Source: Oceanisphaera litoralis (lineage in GTDB: Bacteria; Pseudomonadota; Gammaproteobacteria; Enterobacterales; Aeromonadaceae). From it: DNA of 64,000 nucleotides. The DNA is taken from NCBI RefSeq assembly GCF_016907015.1, contig NZ_JAFBBE010000005.1, positions 62,001 to 126,000 on the forward strand. Reading direction: 5' to 3'. This document shows, piece after piece, positions 16,586-26,098 of the stretch. Made by a program: the position numbers and the translations under genes. The stretch's first letter is position 1. Each line of letters opens with the position of its first letter. Below the pieces are notes generated by a model. The model ran no database searches. It saw only the letters and a program-made list of their open reading frames with translations, and was not told the DNA's origin.

Positions 16586-17722
16586 TCAGCGGTTGCTGAT
16601 GGCGGCAATCATGCGGTGCAGGGCTTCATCCAGCATGGCGCGGGAGCAACCGAAATTGAGCCGGACAAAATCGCTGCCGCCGAACTGGCCGCCGGGCGAC
16701 AGGCCGACGCCGGCTTGTTCGAAAAAGCCGATGGCATCGTCCAGTTCCAGCGCGCTGATATCAACCCAGGCCAGGTAGGTGGCTTCCGGTGCCAGCACCT
16801 TGATGCCGGGCACCTGATTAAGGCGCTCAACCAGCAGATCCCGGTTCTGGCGCAGGTAGGCAATCTGGGCTTCCAGCCAGTCGTCGCCGTCCCGGTAGGC
16901 GGCTTCGGCCGCCACAAAGCCGAGCAGGTTGACATCGGCCATGATGCCGCGGGCGGCACGGGTAAAGCGGGTACGCAGCTCGGGATTGGGGACGATGGCA
17001 AAGGAGCAGCACAGACCGGCGATATTGAAGGTTTTACTGGGTGCCATCAGAATAACACTGCGGCTGGCCGCATCCTCGTTCAGGGCGGCGTAAGGTATAT
17101 GAGACTTGCCTTCGTCGAGCAGCAGATCGCAGTGAATTTCGTCCGAGCAGACAATCAGGTTATGGCGTTGGGCAATGTCGTTGATGGCCAGCAACTCTTC
17201 ACGGGTGTAGATGGTGCCGCCCGGATTGTGCGGGTTACAGAACAGCAGCAGCTCGCTGTCTTTGGCCTCGTGCTCCAGCTTCTCCAGATCCAGCAGCCAG
17301 CGGCCGTCTTTTTCGACCATGTCGACATAGGCGGCCTTGCGGCCATGAAATCCCGGTGCATGCAGAAACGGATAATAAATCGGTTTGGGGGTGAGCACGG
17401 CACTGCCCGGTTCGCTGAAGGTCTGGCAGGCCAGATTCAGGGCCGGGACGACACCGGGCATGTAGACCAGCCAGTCGGCTTCGATTTGCCAGCCGTAACG
17501 GTCGGCCATACGTTGTATGATCAGTTCGGTCAGCTGCGGGCTGGGTCGACTGTAGCCGAAAACACCGTGTTCCACCCGCTCACTGAGCGCCTCGATAACG
17601 GCGGGCGGTGCCTTGAATTCGGTATCCGCCACCCACATGGGTAAAATATCGGTGCCTTCGTATTTCAGCCACTTCAGGGCACGGGTGGGGCGGCGGTCTA
17701 TCCACTGATCAAAATCAAACAT
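16586..17722 (-). CDS. patB: MalY/PatB family cystathionine beta-lyase / aminotransferase
   Basis: PLP-dependent fold type I enzyme; family members cleave cystathionine or cysteine conjugates to pyruvate, ammonia and a thiol, and E. coli MalY also modulates maltose regulation. It has 378 residues. Visible motifs: WVADTEFKAPPAVIEAL, NPHNPGG, SDEIHCDLL (PLP Asp) and the Schiff-base Lys in APSKTFNIAG. The C-terminal Arg lies in FVRLNFGCSR. A LysR-type regulator gene lies 60 bases upstream on the same strand. The physiological substrate cannot be read from sequence. Confidence 0.88.
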   Translation of the reverse strand: MFDFDQWIDRRPTRALKWLKYEGTDILPMWVADTEFKAPPAVIEALSERVEHGVFGYSRPSPQLTELIIQRMADRYGWQIEADWLVYMPGVVPALNLACQTFSEPGSAVLTPKPIYYPFLHAPGFHGRKAAYVDMVEKDGRWLLDLEKLEHEAKDSELLLFCNPHNPGGTIYTREELLAINDIAQRHNLIVCSDEIHCDLLLDEGKSHIPYAALNEDAASRSVILMAPSKTFNIAGLCCSFAIVPNPELRTRFTRAARGIMADVNLLGFVAAEAAYRDGDDWLEAQIAYLRQNRDLLVERLNQVPGIKVLAPEATYLAWVDISALELDDAIGFFEQAGVGLSPGGQFGGSDFVRLNFGCSRAMLDEALHRMIAAISNR

Positions 17723-17782
17723 CGGGGGTTCCTTGTCAAATGCGAGGCCATCAGCATAAGGAAGCTGCCTCGGCCTGGCAAG

Positions 17783-18739
17783 TCAAGGTGCGGGCAAGAC
17801 CCCTTCATGCTCGTTCAGCGCCGCTTTATGCTCGTCGCTATATTCGCCGTTCAGTGCCCCTTCATGATCGCCGTAATGATGCCGGATCAGGCTCAGCAGC
17901 AAACTGGCTGCCGGGCCCGGCGGCATGGGCCGAGGTAATATCAGATGGGTAAAGCGCTTGCGCAGGGCCTGATTTGCCATGGGCAGACGTTGCAGCAGGC
18001 CAGTGTCGATCATCGGCGCCACCACTTCCAGCGGCAGCCAGGCAAAGCCGATACCCCGGCGCAGCAGTGACAGGGTGTCGTGCAGATGGTTGATAATCCA
18101 GCGTTGTTCCGCTCGTTCCCAGCCTTCTTCCTGCTCGCTGCCATCGGCCAGAATCAGCTCCAGCTCGGGATCCAGTTCATGGGCGGTGACGTCTTCGAGA
18201 CGGGCGAGAGGATGTTCGGGGGCGCAGACCGGCACATACACAGTGGTGGCCAGCGGCAGGCTGGTTATGCCGGTAAAGGCGCGGCAGGCAAACACCAGAT
18301 CGGCGGCCTGCTTGTCGACCACAGCCTGACAGCCGGAAGGCTGGGCTTCGACCAGGTGAATGCGGCAGCCTCGGGAGCGGGGAGAAAAATCCGCCAGCGC
18401 CTGATACAGAGGCTGACGGGGCAGAGACGCTTCTACCACGATGCGCAGAATCGGCTCCCAGCCACTGGCCAGCACCCCGGCGAGCAGCTCGAGCTCCTCT
18501 ATTCCCTGGGTCAACTTGCGTGAGCGGCGCAAGAAAACCTCTCCTTCCGGTGTCAGATAGGCCTTGCGGCCCCTGACTTCCAACAGAGGCACACCCAGCC
18601 CCTGTTGCAGCTTGGCCACGGCGTGATTAAGCGACGACTGGCTTTTACTGAGTTTGTCCGCCGCCTGGGCATAACCGCCACAGTCGACGACCGCCTGAAA
18701 AATCCGCCATTGCTCTACCGTGCTCTTGGGACGATACAT
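17783..18739 (-). CDS. LysR-type transcriptional regulator
   Basis: 318 residues with an N-terminal winged helix (TVEQWRIFQAVVDCGGYAQAADKL, SQSSLNHAVAKLQQGLGVPLLEVRGRKAYLTPEG) and a C-terminal periplasmic-binding-like effector domain from about residue 92. The C-terminal 20 residues are an unusual charged extension. It lies directly upstream of patB in the same direction, so it may be cotranscribed with and regulate it; LysR regulators are more often divergent from their targets. The effector is unknown. Confidence 0.9.
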   Translation of the reverse strand: MYRPKSTVEQWRIFQAVVDCGGYAQAADKLSKSQSSLNHAVAKLQQGLGVPLLEVRGRKAYLTPEGEVFLRRSRKLTQGIEELELLAGVLASGWEPILRIVVEASLPRQPLYQALADFSPRSRGCRIHLVEAQPSGCQAVVDKQAADLVFACRAFTGITSLPLATTVYVPVCAPEHPLARLEDVTAHELDPELELILADGSEQEEGWERAEQRWIINHLHDTLSLLRRGIGFAWLPLEVVAPMIDTGLLQRLPMANQALRKRFTHLILPRPMPPGPAASLLLSLIRHHYGDHEGALNGEYSDEHKAALNEHEGVLPAP

Positions 18740-18841
18740 GGTTGTTGCCTCATCCTTTTGGCAGTGGGGTCAAGTTGTTATGACCCCGGAGTTAACGAAC
18801 CCACACGCCTAGTTCTAGACGAAGTTATGCTGGCTGTCAGC

Positions 18842-19609
18842 TTATTGGCCGGCGCGCGGGCGGATTTTGTCCGGTTGGGCATCGAGCGACTGGCCGCTGA
18901 CATGCTGACTGTCGCTGCCCATCAGATACAGATACAGGGGGATGATGTCACGCGGGGTACGCAGGGTGGCCGGATCTTCGCCGGGATAGGCCCGGGCGCG
19001 CATGTCGGTACGGGTGGCGCCGGGATTGATGCAGTTTACCCGTACCCTGGTGTTGTCCAGCTCGTCGGCCAGCACTTCCATCATGCCCTCGGTGGCAAAC
19101 TTGGACACCGCATAGCTGCCCCAGTAGGCCCGGCCCTGTTTGCCCACACCCGAGCTGGTGTAGACGATGGAGGCGCTGGGAGTCGCCTTCAGCAGCGGTA
19201 ACAGCGCCTGGGTCATCAGGAACTGGGACTTGACGTTGATCTGCATCACCTTGTCCCATTCGTCTTCTCCGATCATCTCGAAGGGACCCAGCACACCCAG
19301 ATGGCCGGCATTGAACAGCACGCCGTCCAGGCGGCCGAATTGCTGCTTCAGGGTCTCGGCCATGTCCAGATAATGCTGTTTGGTCGCCCCCTGCAGGTCC
19401 AGCGGGATAATCGCCGGCTCCGGGCTGCCCTGGGCCAGCAGTTCATCGTAGACCGCTTCCAGTTTTTTCACGGTCTTGCCCAGCAGAATGACGGTAGCGC
19501 CGTGAGCGCCATAGCTCAGCGCCGCTTCGCGGCCGATGCCGTCGCCGGCCCCGGTGACCAGAATCACCTTGTCGTTGAGTAAATCGGGGGATGCATGATA
19601 GTCGAGCAT
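18842..19609 (-). CDS. yciK: short-chain dehydrogenase YciK
   Basis: NAD(P)-dependent oxidoreductase of the YciK family, substrate unknown. It has 255 residues with TGAGDGIG cofactor loop, NAGHLG, catalytic Ser in YTSSGVG and YAVSK. The start MLDYHASPDLL (19609) fits E. coli YciK; the open frame further upstream is not conserved-looking. It is divergent from sohB. In E. coli yciK lies close to sohB and topA, so local order is retained. Confidence 0.92.
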   Translation of the reverse strand: MLDYHASPDLLNDKVILVTGAGDGIGREAALSYGAHGATVILLGKTVKKLEAVYDELLAQGSPEPAIIPLDLQGATKQHYLDMAETLKQQFGRLDGVLFNAGHLGVLGPFEMIGEDEWDKVMQINVKSQFLMTQALLPLLKATPSASIVYTSSGVGKQGRAYWGSYAVSKFATEGMMEVLADELDNTRVRVNCINPGATRTDMRARAYPGEDPATLRTPRDIIPLYLYLMGSDSQHVSGQSLDAQPDKIRPRAGQ

Positions 19610-19770
19610 GTGCCTGTGTTCTCTCGGCAATAAATCAGGTAGGGCGATCAAACCAGACTCTGGGCCGGGATGCCAGTGCCGAGCGCAAAAAGTTGCAGGC
19701 AAAAAAGCCCGTTGGTGTTCGGTGCCATGGCTTTTACAATGGGGGTCGAATTAGGTCTCAAGGAAATCTC

Positions 19771-20793
19771 ATGCTGGAATTTTTATACGAATATGTCCTG
19801 TTTATGGCCAAAAGCCTGACCTGGGTGCTGGCCATCGGCGTCGTGGTGGCACTGGTCGCCGGTGCCGCCATGCGACAAAAGCGGGGGGAGGATCGGCTGG
19901 AGGTCGAGGATCTCGGCGCCGGCTTGCGCCGGCAGCAGCAACGGCTGCAACTCGCCACGGCGGCGAACGACAGTGAACGCAAGGCGCTCAAGCAGCAGTT
20001 CAAGCAGCAGGCCAAGGACGAGAAAAAAGCGGCAGACACGGGCCCCCGGCTTTATGTGCTCGATTTCAAGGGCAGCATGGATGCCCATGAAGTGGCCGGC
20101 CTCAGTCGGGAAATCACCGGTCTGCTGCAACTGGCTCGTGAAGGGGATGAGGTGCTGCTGAATCTGGAGTCCGGTGGCGGCGTGGTGCACGGTTATGGCC
20201 TGGGGGCTGCCGAGCTGGCGCGGCTCAAGGCGAAGGGCCTGCACCTCACGGTGGCGGTCGACAAGGTGGCGGCCAGCGGCGGCTACATGATGGCCTGCGT
20301 GGCCGAGCGTATTATCGCGTCGCCCTTCGCCATCGTCGGCTCCATCGGCGTGGTGGCGCAGTTGCCCAACTTCAATAAATTCCTCAAGAACAAGGACATC
20401 GACATCGAGCTGCATACCGCGGGCCAGTACAAGCGCACCCTGACCCTGTTTGGCGAAAACGACGACGAGGGTCGCGCCAAGTTCCGGGAAGAGCTGGAGG
20501 TAATTCACCATAGATTCAAGGACTTTATTGCCGAGAACCGGCCGGCGCTTGCACTGGACAAGGTGGCGACCGGTGAACACTGGCTGGCGACCGATGCCCG
20601 GGAGCTGGGGCTGGTGGACGAGCTGATGACCAGCAGCGATTACCTGCTGGCGCAAAGTGCCGACAGGCGGGTGATCCGCCTGCATTACCAACCGAAGCAG
20701 ACGATCAAGGACAAGCTGGGCAAGGCGGTGGAAGCGGGTGTCAGCCGGGGGCTGATGAAGCTGGTGGAAGCGGGACAAAGACCCTTCGGGTGA
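19771..20793 (+). CDS. sohB: SohB, inner-membrane serine protease of the S49 family
   Basis: Probable signal-peptide-peptidase-like protease. It has 340 residues with N-terminal membrane segment(s) at about 7-36, a charged coiled region rich in Gln/Lys (residues 45-90) and a ClpP-like domain. The serine nucleophile is in ASGGYMMACVA and the general-base Lys is expected in the QYKRTLTLFGEND segment. AAGGA precedes the ATG at 19771. In E. coli extra SohB suppresses a degP mutant; function is otherwise unclear. It is convergent with astB across a repeat and terminator. Confidence 0.93.
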   Translation: MLEFLYEYVLFMAKSLTWVLAIGVVVALVAGAAMRQKRGEDRLEVEDLGAGLRRQQQRLQLATAANDSERKALKQQFKQQAKDEKKAADTGPRLYVLDFKGSMDAHEVAGLSREITGLLQLAREGDEVLLNLESGGGVVHGYGLGAAELARLKAKGLHLTVAVDKVAASGGYMMACVAERIIASPFAIVGSIGVVAQLPNFNKFLKNKDIDIELHTAGQYKRTLTLFGENDDEGRAKFREELEVIHHRFKDFIAENRPALALDKVATGEHWLATDARELGLVDELMTSSDYLLAQSADRRVIRLHYQPKQTIKDKLGKAVEAGVSRGLMKLVEAGQRPFG

Positions 20794-20818
20794 GATTATA
20801 TCAAGGTCATCGTTGTCA

Positions 20819-20924
20819 GAGGAAACAGAGCCGACTCCCACGACTCGCTACGAGTACATCCATGTAAAGCTCGGACATGCCATCCATGGCATGTCACGGT
20901 CGTGGGAGCCGTTCACTGTTCCTC
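20819..20924. repeat. 106-bp palindromic element
   Basis: Imperfect 26-base arms at 20819-20844 and 20899-20924 are inverted (GAGGAAACAG against CTGTTCCTC outside, CTCCCACGAC against GTCGTGGGAG inside). A second hairpin GACATGCC-ATCCAT-GGCATGTC lies in the interior. No ORF is present. It resembles small dispersed palindromic repeats of other gammaproteobacteria, but only one copy is seen here. Confidence 0.6.
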
Positions 20925-21010
20925 TTCTTGAACACCGAGTTGCCCGCAGACTGTGCCAACCGTCGGAGCGGGCCCTTTGTCCGGGATGGGTATGTTTAAT
21001 GTGCTGGGTA

Positions 21011-21040
21011 TAAAAAGGGCCGCGATTGCGGCCCTTTTTA
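21011..21040. terminator. terminator between sohB and astB
   Basis: AAAAAGGGCCGC, GATT, GCGGCCCTTTTT: a perfect stem with A- and T-runs, bidirectional between convergent genes. Confidence 0.92.
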
Positions 21041-21050
21041 TGAGAGTGGG

Positions 21051-22388
21051 TCAGCGCTGGAAGGGATAGACGGAGCCCAGCTGCAGGATTTGGGTCAGCT
21101 CGTCCAGGGCGGCGCGAGACTCCAGCAGCAGGGCGGGGTCACGCAGCTCGTTCAGGCTCAGGCTGTCGCGGTAATGCCGGTCTACCCACCGGTTGAGCCG
21201 GTCGAATAGCGCCTCGTTCATCAGGCAGGCGGGGTTGGTGGCCGCCTGTTCCGCGTCTGTCATCGCCACTCGCAGTCGCAGACAGGCCGGACCACCGCCG
21301 TTGCGCATGCTCTGCTTCACGTCCATGAAGTGGATCTCTCGTATGGGGGTGTTCAGGGTCAGCAGCTTGTCCAGGTAGGCCTTGACGCTGGGCGTGTCGG
21401 CGCATTCCGAGGGCGCGATAATCGCCATGTGGCCGGGGCGCAGCGTCACTATCTGGGTGTTGAACAGGTAGCTTTTCACCGCGTCCCGTACCGGCACGTC
21501 GGCGGTGGGCACTTCGATGAAGTGCAGCTCGGTATCGGGCAGCTTGCGGCGAATCTCGTCCAGCGCCGCCTGGGTGTCGAGAAAGGCCTGCTGATGGTAA
21601 AACAGCACATTCTGGTTGCCGACCGCGATGACGTCGTTATGGAATACCCCTTGATCGATCACCTCCGGATTCTGGGCAATGAAAATGGCGGTATCGTCAT
21701 TCAGACCGTGCAGACGGGCCACGGCACGGGAGGCTTCCAGAGTCTGGCGGGCCGGGTAACGGCGCGGCGCCGGCCGGCTTTGATCGAAGGCGCTGCGGCC
21801 ATAAACGAACAGCTCGACTCCGGCCTGGCCGTAGTCGGCGCACAGGCGGGTGTGGTTGGCGGCGCCTTCGTCACCGAAATATTCGTTGGCGGGCAGGGCG
21901 GCGTGGTGGCTGAAATAACGCTCGTCGGCAAAGACCCGTCCCAGAATGCGGCCGGTCACTTCGTGCTCGATGGAGCGATGAAACTTGCTGGTCAGGTTGG
22001 CCGGGGTAAAGTGGATGCGGCCATCGAGGGTGTCGGCGCCGGGCGAGACAGTCGCAGCGTTGGCCGTCCACATGCTGGACGCGGAGCAACAGGCGGCCAG
22101 CAGTACCGGATCTTCGCGGAAGGCTTTTTCCAGCACCTGGGCGTCGCTGCCGGTAAAACCCAGCCGGCGCAGAGTATGAAGGTCGGGTCGCTCCTGGGGT
22201 GCCAGTACGCCCTGTACCAGGCCCAAATCGGTCAGCGCCTTCATTTTTTGCAGGCCCTGTCTGGCCGCCTGTTTGGGGCTGGATGCATGCTGCGCATTGC
22301 GTTGAGAGGCTACATTGCCGTAAGAAAGGCCTGCGTAATTATGGGTGGGGCCAACCAGACCGTCAAAGTTAGCTTCAAGCTGTACCAT
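21051..22388 (-). CDS. astB: N-succinylarginine dihydrolase
   Basis: Second step of the AST arginine catabolic pathway: N2-succinylarginine to N2-succinylornithine, two ammonia and CO2. It has 445 residues, as in E. coli (447). Family motifs include the N-terminal [34 protein letters not shown], the catalytic His region [11 protein letters not shown], and the C-terminal [14 protein letters not shown] with the nucleophilic Cys. It stands alone, not next to astA, astD or astE. A candidate ARG box lies about 195 bases upstream. Confidence 0.96.
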   Translation of the reverse strand: MVQLEANFDGLVGPTHNYAGLSYGNVASQRNAQHASSPKQAARQGLQKMKALTDLGLVQGVLAPQERPDLHTLRRLGFTGSDAQVLEKAFREDPVLLAACCSASSMWTANAATVSPGADTLDGRIHFTPANLTSKFHRSIEHEVTGRILGRVFADERYFSHHAALPANEYFGDEGAANHTRLCADYGQAGVELFVYGRSAFDQSRPAPRRYPARQTLEASRAVARLHGLNDDTAIFIAQNPEVIDQGVFHNDVIAVGNQNVLFYHQQAFLDTQAALDEIRRKLPDTELHFIEVPTADVPVRDAVKSYLFNTQIVTLRPGHMAIIAPSECADTPSVKAYLDKLLTLNTPIREIHFMDVKQSMRNGGGPACLRLRVAMTDAEQAATNPACLMNEALFDRLNRWVDRHYRDSLSLNELRDPALLLESRAALDELTQILQLGSVYPFQR

Positions 22389-22581
22389 TATATTGTCCTT
22401 TTAAATGGTGAAAGTGACCAAGATAATTCCGTATTCCGCCATTATATGTGGAGTTTTGGATGGGATGTAACCGGAATTTAACAACAGATTGTGCTTTAAT
22501 CATAACAATGCATAAAAAGCGGTCGAACAGGCAACTTAATCAAAAAAGCGGTTGATTCCTGCAGGTTTGAAGGTGTTAATA

Positions 22582-22599
22582 AGTAAATATAAATTCACT
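22582..22599. promoter_or_regulatory. candidate ArgR box in the astB/topA intergenic region
   Basis: TAAATATAAATTCA (22584-22597) matches the ARG box core TGAATWWWWATTCA with one mismatch. It lies in the 335-base AT-rich gap between divergent astB and topA, which otherwise shows no gene. ArgR is known to activate AST genes in enterobacteria, so the position is plausible; a single AT-rich box can also arise by chance. Confidence 0.35.
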
Positions 22600-22723
22600 T
22601 AACTTTTTTCCGGCCCTAGCCTGGCAAGTTTGCTTTTTACGGCTTTTTCACTTATACAGCCGTCATTACCTTGCCGCCGGACCCCAGAGTGGGGGCCAGA
22701 CCTTAAGGACCTATACGCGCTTT

Positions 22724-25372
22724 ATGAGCAAATCCCTCGTTATCGTGGAATCGCCCGCCAAGGCAAAAACCATTAACAAATACCTGGGTAAAGACTTCAT
22801 CGTCAAATCCAGTGTCGGCCATGTGCGTGATCTGCCCACCGCCGGCTCCTCTGCCGCCAGGAAAGCCGGGGGGAAAAAAGCCGATACCAAGCAGCTGAGC
22901 CCAGAAGAAAAAGCCCGACTCAAACAGCAGAAGGAGCAGAAGGCGCTGATCGCCCGCATGGGCGTCGACCCCAATCATGGCTGGAAGGCGAACTATCAGG
23001 TGCTGCCCGGCAAAGAGAAGGTGGTCACCGAATTACAGGCGCTGGCCGAAAAAGCCGACACCATTTATCTGGCAACGGATTTGGACCGCGAAGGGGAGGC
23101 GATTGCCTGGCACCTCAAGGAGCTTATCGGCGGTGACGATGAGCGCTTCAAGCGGGTGGTATTCAACGAAATCACCAAGACGGCCATTCAGGATGCCTTC
23201 AGTCGTCCGTCCGAGCTGAATCAGAACCGGGTGAATGCCCAGCAGGCACGCCGTTTTCTGGACAGGGTGGTGGGCTATATGGTCTCGCCCCTGCTGTGGA
23301 AAAAAGTGGCCCGCGGCCTGTCTGCCGGTCGGGTACAATCGGTAGCGGTACGTCTGCTGGTAGAAAAAGAGCGCGAGATCAAGGCGTTTGTACCGGAAGA
23401 ATACTGGGACATACAGGCCGGTCTGAGCAACGCAGACAAGCTGGCGCTGTCGATGGCGGTGGCCAAATACCAGGGCAAGGAATTCCGCCCGGTCAACGAA
23501 GCCCAGACCATGGCGGCGGTGGAGGCGCTCAAGGCGAGCCGCTTCGAGGTCGTCTCGCGGGATGACAAGCCGACCCAGAGCAAGCCGCCGGCCCCCTTTA
23601 TCACCTCGACCCTGCAACAGGCGGCCAGTACCCGACTCAGTTTCGGCGTCAAGCGCACCATGATGCTGGCCCAGCGCCTCTACGAGGCGGGTTACATCAC
23701 CTACATGCGAACCGACTCGACCAACCTGAGTCAGGAAGCGGTGGCCGGGGTACGCACGTTTATTCAGGAGCAGTACGGCCCGGATTATCTGCCCGAAAAC
23801 CCCAATGTGCATAGCGCCAAGGCCAATGCCCAGGAAGCACACGAAGCGATTCGGCCTTCCGACGTGGCCCTGACCGCCGACCAGCTCGATGGCATGGAAG
23901 CGGATGCGAAGCGGCTGTACGACCTCATCTGGCGCCAGTTTGTGGCCTGCCAGATGGTGCCGGCCCAGTATGACAGCACCACCATTACTGTGCGTGCCGG
24001 CGACTACGATCTCAAGGCCCGTGGCCGCATCCTGCGCTTTGCCGGCTGGACCAGGGTACAGGCAGCCGCTCAGGGCCGCAAAGGCGAAGACACCGTCTTG
24101 CCTGCGGTACAGGCGGGCGAGGTGCTCACGCTCGAACAACTCGATCCCAAACAGCACTTTACCAAGCCACCGGCGCGTTTCACCGAAGCGGCGCTGGTGC
24201 GCGAACTGGAAAAACGCGGCATCGGCCGGCCTTCCACCTATGCGTCCATCATTTCCACCATTCAGGACCGGGGCTACGTCAAGGTCGAAAGCCGCCGCTT
24301 CTATGCGGAAAAAATGGGCGAAATCGTGGCCGATCGGTTGCAGGAAAGCTTTGCCGAGCTGATGAACTACGACTTTACCGCCCAGATGGAAAGCAAGCTG
24401 GACGAAATTGCCGGCGGCAGCCTCAACTGGACTCAAGTACTGGACGCCTTCTACGCCGAGTTCAGCGAAGAGCTGGGTAAGGCGGAGTTGCCGGCGGAAG
24501 AAGGCGGCATGCGCGCCAATGAAATGGTGCTGACCGACATCGACTGCCCCACCTGCGGCCGCAAGATGGGCATTCGTACCGCCAGCACCGGGGTATTTCT
24601 CGGTTGCTCCGGCTATGCGCTACCGCCCAAGGAGCGCTGCAAGCAGACCATCAACCTGATCCCGGGGGATGAGTTCGTGCTGGCCAACGACGAAGAGGCG
24701 GAAACCGATGCGCTGCGTGCCAAGCACCGCTGTGGCAAGTGCGGCACCGCCATGGACGCCTATCTTATCGATGACAAGCGCAAACTGCATGTGTGTGGTC
24801 AGAACCCCGACTGTGACGGCTACGAGCTGGAGCAGGGGCAATTCAAGCTGAAAGGCTATGAAGGGCCGGTGATCGACTGTGATCGTTGCGGTGCCGAGAT
24901 GCAGCTGAAAAATGGCCGCTTCGGCAAGTACATGGCCTGTACCAACGAGGAATGCAAGAATACCCGCAAGATCCTCAAGAACGGCGAGGTGGCGCCACCC
25001 AAGGAAGATCCGGTGCACCTGCCCGAGTTGCCCTGTACCCAGTCCGACGCCTACTTCGTGCTGCGCGACGGCGCGGCGGGTATCTTCATGGCGGCCAGCA
25101 ACTTTCCCAAATCGAGAGAAACCCGGGCCCCGCTGGTGGAAGAACTGGTGCAGTTCAAGGATCGACTGCCGCCCAAGTTCCTGTATCTGGCCGAGGCGCC
25201 GACCCGGGATCCGGAAGGCAACAAGGCGGTGGTGCGCTTTAGTCGTAAAAACAAGGAACAATATGTGATGACCGAGGTCAATAAGAAAGCGACCGGCTGG
25301 ACGGCACATTATGTTGACGGCAAATGGCAGCAAAGCCAGAAAGGCAAATCACCGGGCCAGAAGGGCAAATAA
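22724..25372 (+). CDS. topA: DNA topoisomerase I
   Basis: Relaxes negative supercoils. It has 882 residues, like E. coli TopA (865). The TOPRIM domain is N-terminal ([19 protein letters not shown]) with the acidic triad at residues 119, 121 and 123 in TDLDREGEA. The active-site Tyr327 lies in [10 protein letters not shown]. After residue 600 come Cys4 zinc fingers ([25 protein letters not shown]) and a C-terminal basic tail ending in repeated GQKGK-like residues. The ATG at 22724 fits the family; an AAGGA lies rather far upstream. Confidence 0.98.
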   Translation: MSKSLVIVESPAKAKTINKYLGKDFIVKSSVGHVRDLPTAGSSAARKAGGKKADTKQLSPEEKARLKQQKEQKALIARMGVDPNHGWKANYQVLPGKEKVVTELQALAEKADTIYLATDLDREGEAIAWHLKELIGGDDERFKRVVFNEITKTAIQDAFSRPSELNQNRVNAQQARRFLDRVVGYMVSPLLWKKVARGLSAGRVQSVAVRLLVEKEREIKAFVPEEYWDIQAGLSNADKLALSMAVAKYQGKEFRPVNEAQTMAAVEALKASRFEVVSRDDKPTQSKPPAPFITSTLQQAASTRLSFGVKRTMMLAQRLYEAGYITYMRTDSTNLSQEAVAGVRTFIQEQYGPDYLPENPNVHSAKANAQEAHEAIRPSDVALTADQLDGMEADAKRLYDLIWRQFVACQMVPAQYDSTTITVRAGDYDLKARGRILRFAGWTRVQAAAQGRKGEDTVLPAVQAGEVLTLEQLDPKQHFTKPPARFTEAALVRELEKRGIGRPSTYASIISTIQDRGYVKVESRRFYAEKMGEIVADRLQESFAELMNYDFTAQMESKLDEIAGGSLNWTQVLDAFYAEFSEELGKAELPAEEGGMRANEMVLTDIDCPTCGRKMGIRTASTGVFLGCSGYALPPKERCKQTINLIPGDEFVLANDEEAETDALRAKHRCGKCGTAMDAYLIDDKRKLHVCGQNPDCDGYELEQGQFKLKGYEGPVIDCDRCGAEMQLKNGRFGKYMACTNEECKNTRKILKNGEVAPPKEDPVHLPELPCTQSDAYFVLRDGAAGIFMAASNFPKSRETRAPLVEELVQFKDRLPPKFLYLAEAPTRDPEGNKAVVRFSRKNKEQYVMTEVNKKATGWTAHYVDGKWQQSQKGKSPGQKGK

Positions 25373-25424
25373 CCGCCGAAACGGGCCGGCAGAGAAGGGC
25401 CGGTCCGGGATAGGTCGGATTATT

Positions 25425-25469
25425 GCAGATCTGGTTATTGCTGATAGGGTTATTACAGATCTGGTTATT
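25425..25469 (+). repeat. 15-bp degenerate tandem repeat, three units
   Basis: GCAGATCTGGTTATT, GCTGATAGGGTTATT and ACAGATCTGGTTATT follow each other from 25425 to 25469, downstream of topA. The first and third units are nearly identical. Confidence 0.85.
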
Positions 25470-25554
25470 GCCAGAGCACCAGCATCGCCGAGTGAACCAC
25501 GATGAAACAGGGATGTTAATTCACCGCAGGCCAGCCTGCTAATGGAGACTGAAT

Positions 25555-25719
25555 ATGGATATTCATGACATCAGACCGGGGATGATCTGTCACACGTCGG
25601 ACGGCTCCGGCTATGTGCTGGAAGTCGACATCAATAATCAGCTGGTCTTGTTACAGCGCGAAGACGAGACGATTCCCTTTCAGGTGCACGTCAGCGAACT
25701 GCAGGAAGAAAGAAACTGA
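25555..25719 (+). CDS. 54-residue conserved-looking small protein
   Basis: ATG at 25555 follows GGAG by six bases and opens a 55-codon frame. The protein begins MDIHDIRPGMICHTSDGSGY and continues with alternating hydrophobic and polar residues (VLEVDINNQLVLLQRED, IPFQVHVSEL), suggesting a small beta-barrel of SH3 or KOW type. No family is recognised. It lies after topA and convergent to the alkyltransferase-like gene. The good ribosome site and coherent fold-like pattern argue that it is real. Confidence 0.65.
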   Translation: MDIHDIRPGMICHTSDGSGYVLEVDINNQLVLLQREDETIPFQVHVSELQEERN

Positions 25720-25740
25720 GTTTATTTCAAGACCATTAAC

Positions 25741-26094
25741 TCACTGATCCATCAACATCAGGATGGCGGCCAGATCGGGCCGCCATCGATATTGCGCCAT
25801 CGCCACCCTGTCTCCGTTCAATAATATCCCCTCTGCCAGCAATCGTTGTCGTTGTTCGTGCCAGCCATCACTGCCCCTGGGCAGACTGATGTGGCCATTG
25901 GCCGCCACCACCCGGTGCCAGGGCAGCATAGAGGTATCCTGGGTACGCAGAATACGCCCGACCAGCCGCGCTCGCCCCGGCAGGCCGGCCAGATCCGCCA
26001 GTTGCCCGTAACTGACCACCTGCCCCGGCGGAACCAGGGCAAGCAAAGTCAGCACCTTGTGGCTGTGATCAGCTTTGTTACTGTCGCGGGGCAC
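25741..26094 (-). CDS. alkyltransferase-like protein (MGMT/ATL family)
   Basis: 117 residues covering only the DNA-binding C-terminal domain of O6-alkylguanine-DNA alkyltransferase. The active-site motif that normally reads PCHRV is PWHRVV here, the hallmark of ATL proteins such as E. coli YbaZ that bind O6-alkylguanine and hand it to nucleotide excision repair without removing the alkyl group. The recognition helix region (VSYGQLADLAGLPGRARLVGR) is intact. It begins four bases after the Aer-like receptor gene, so the two are probably cotranscribed. Confidence 0.92.
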   Translation of the reverse strand: MPRDSNKADHSHKVLTLLALVPPGQVVSYGQLADLAGLPGRARLVGRILRTQDTSMLPWHRVVAANGHISLPRGSDGWHEQRQRLLAEGILLNGDRVAMAQYRWRPDLAAILMLMDQ

Positions 26095-26098
26095 GGGT

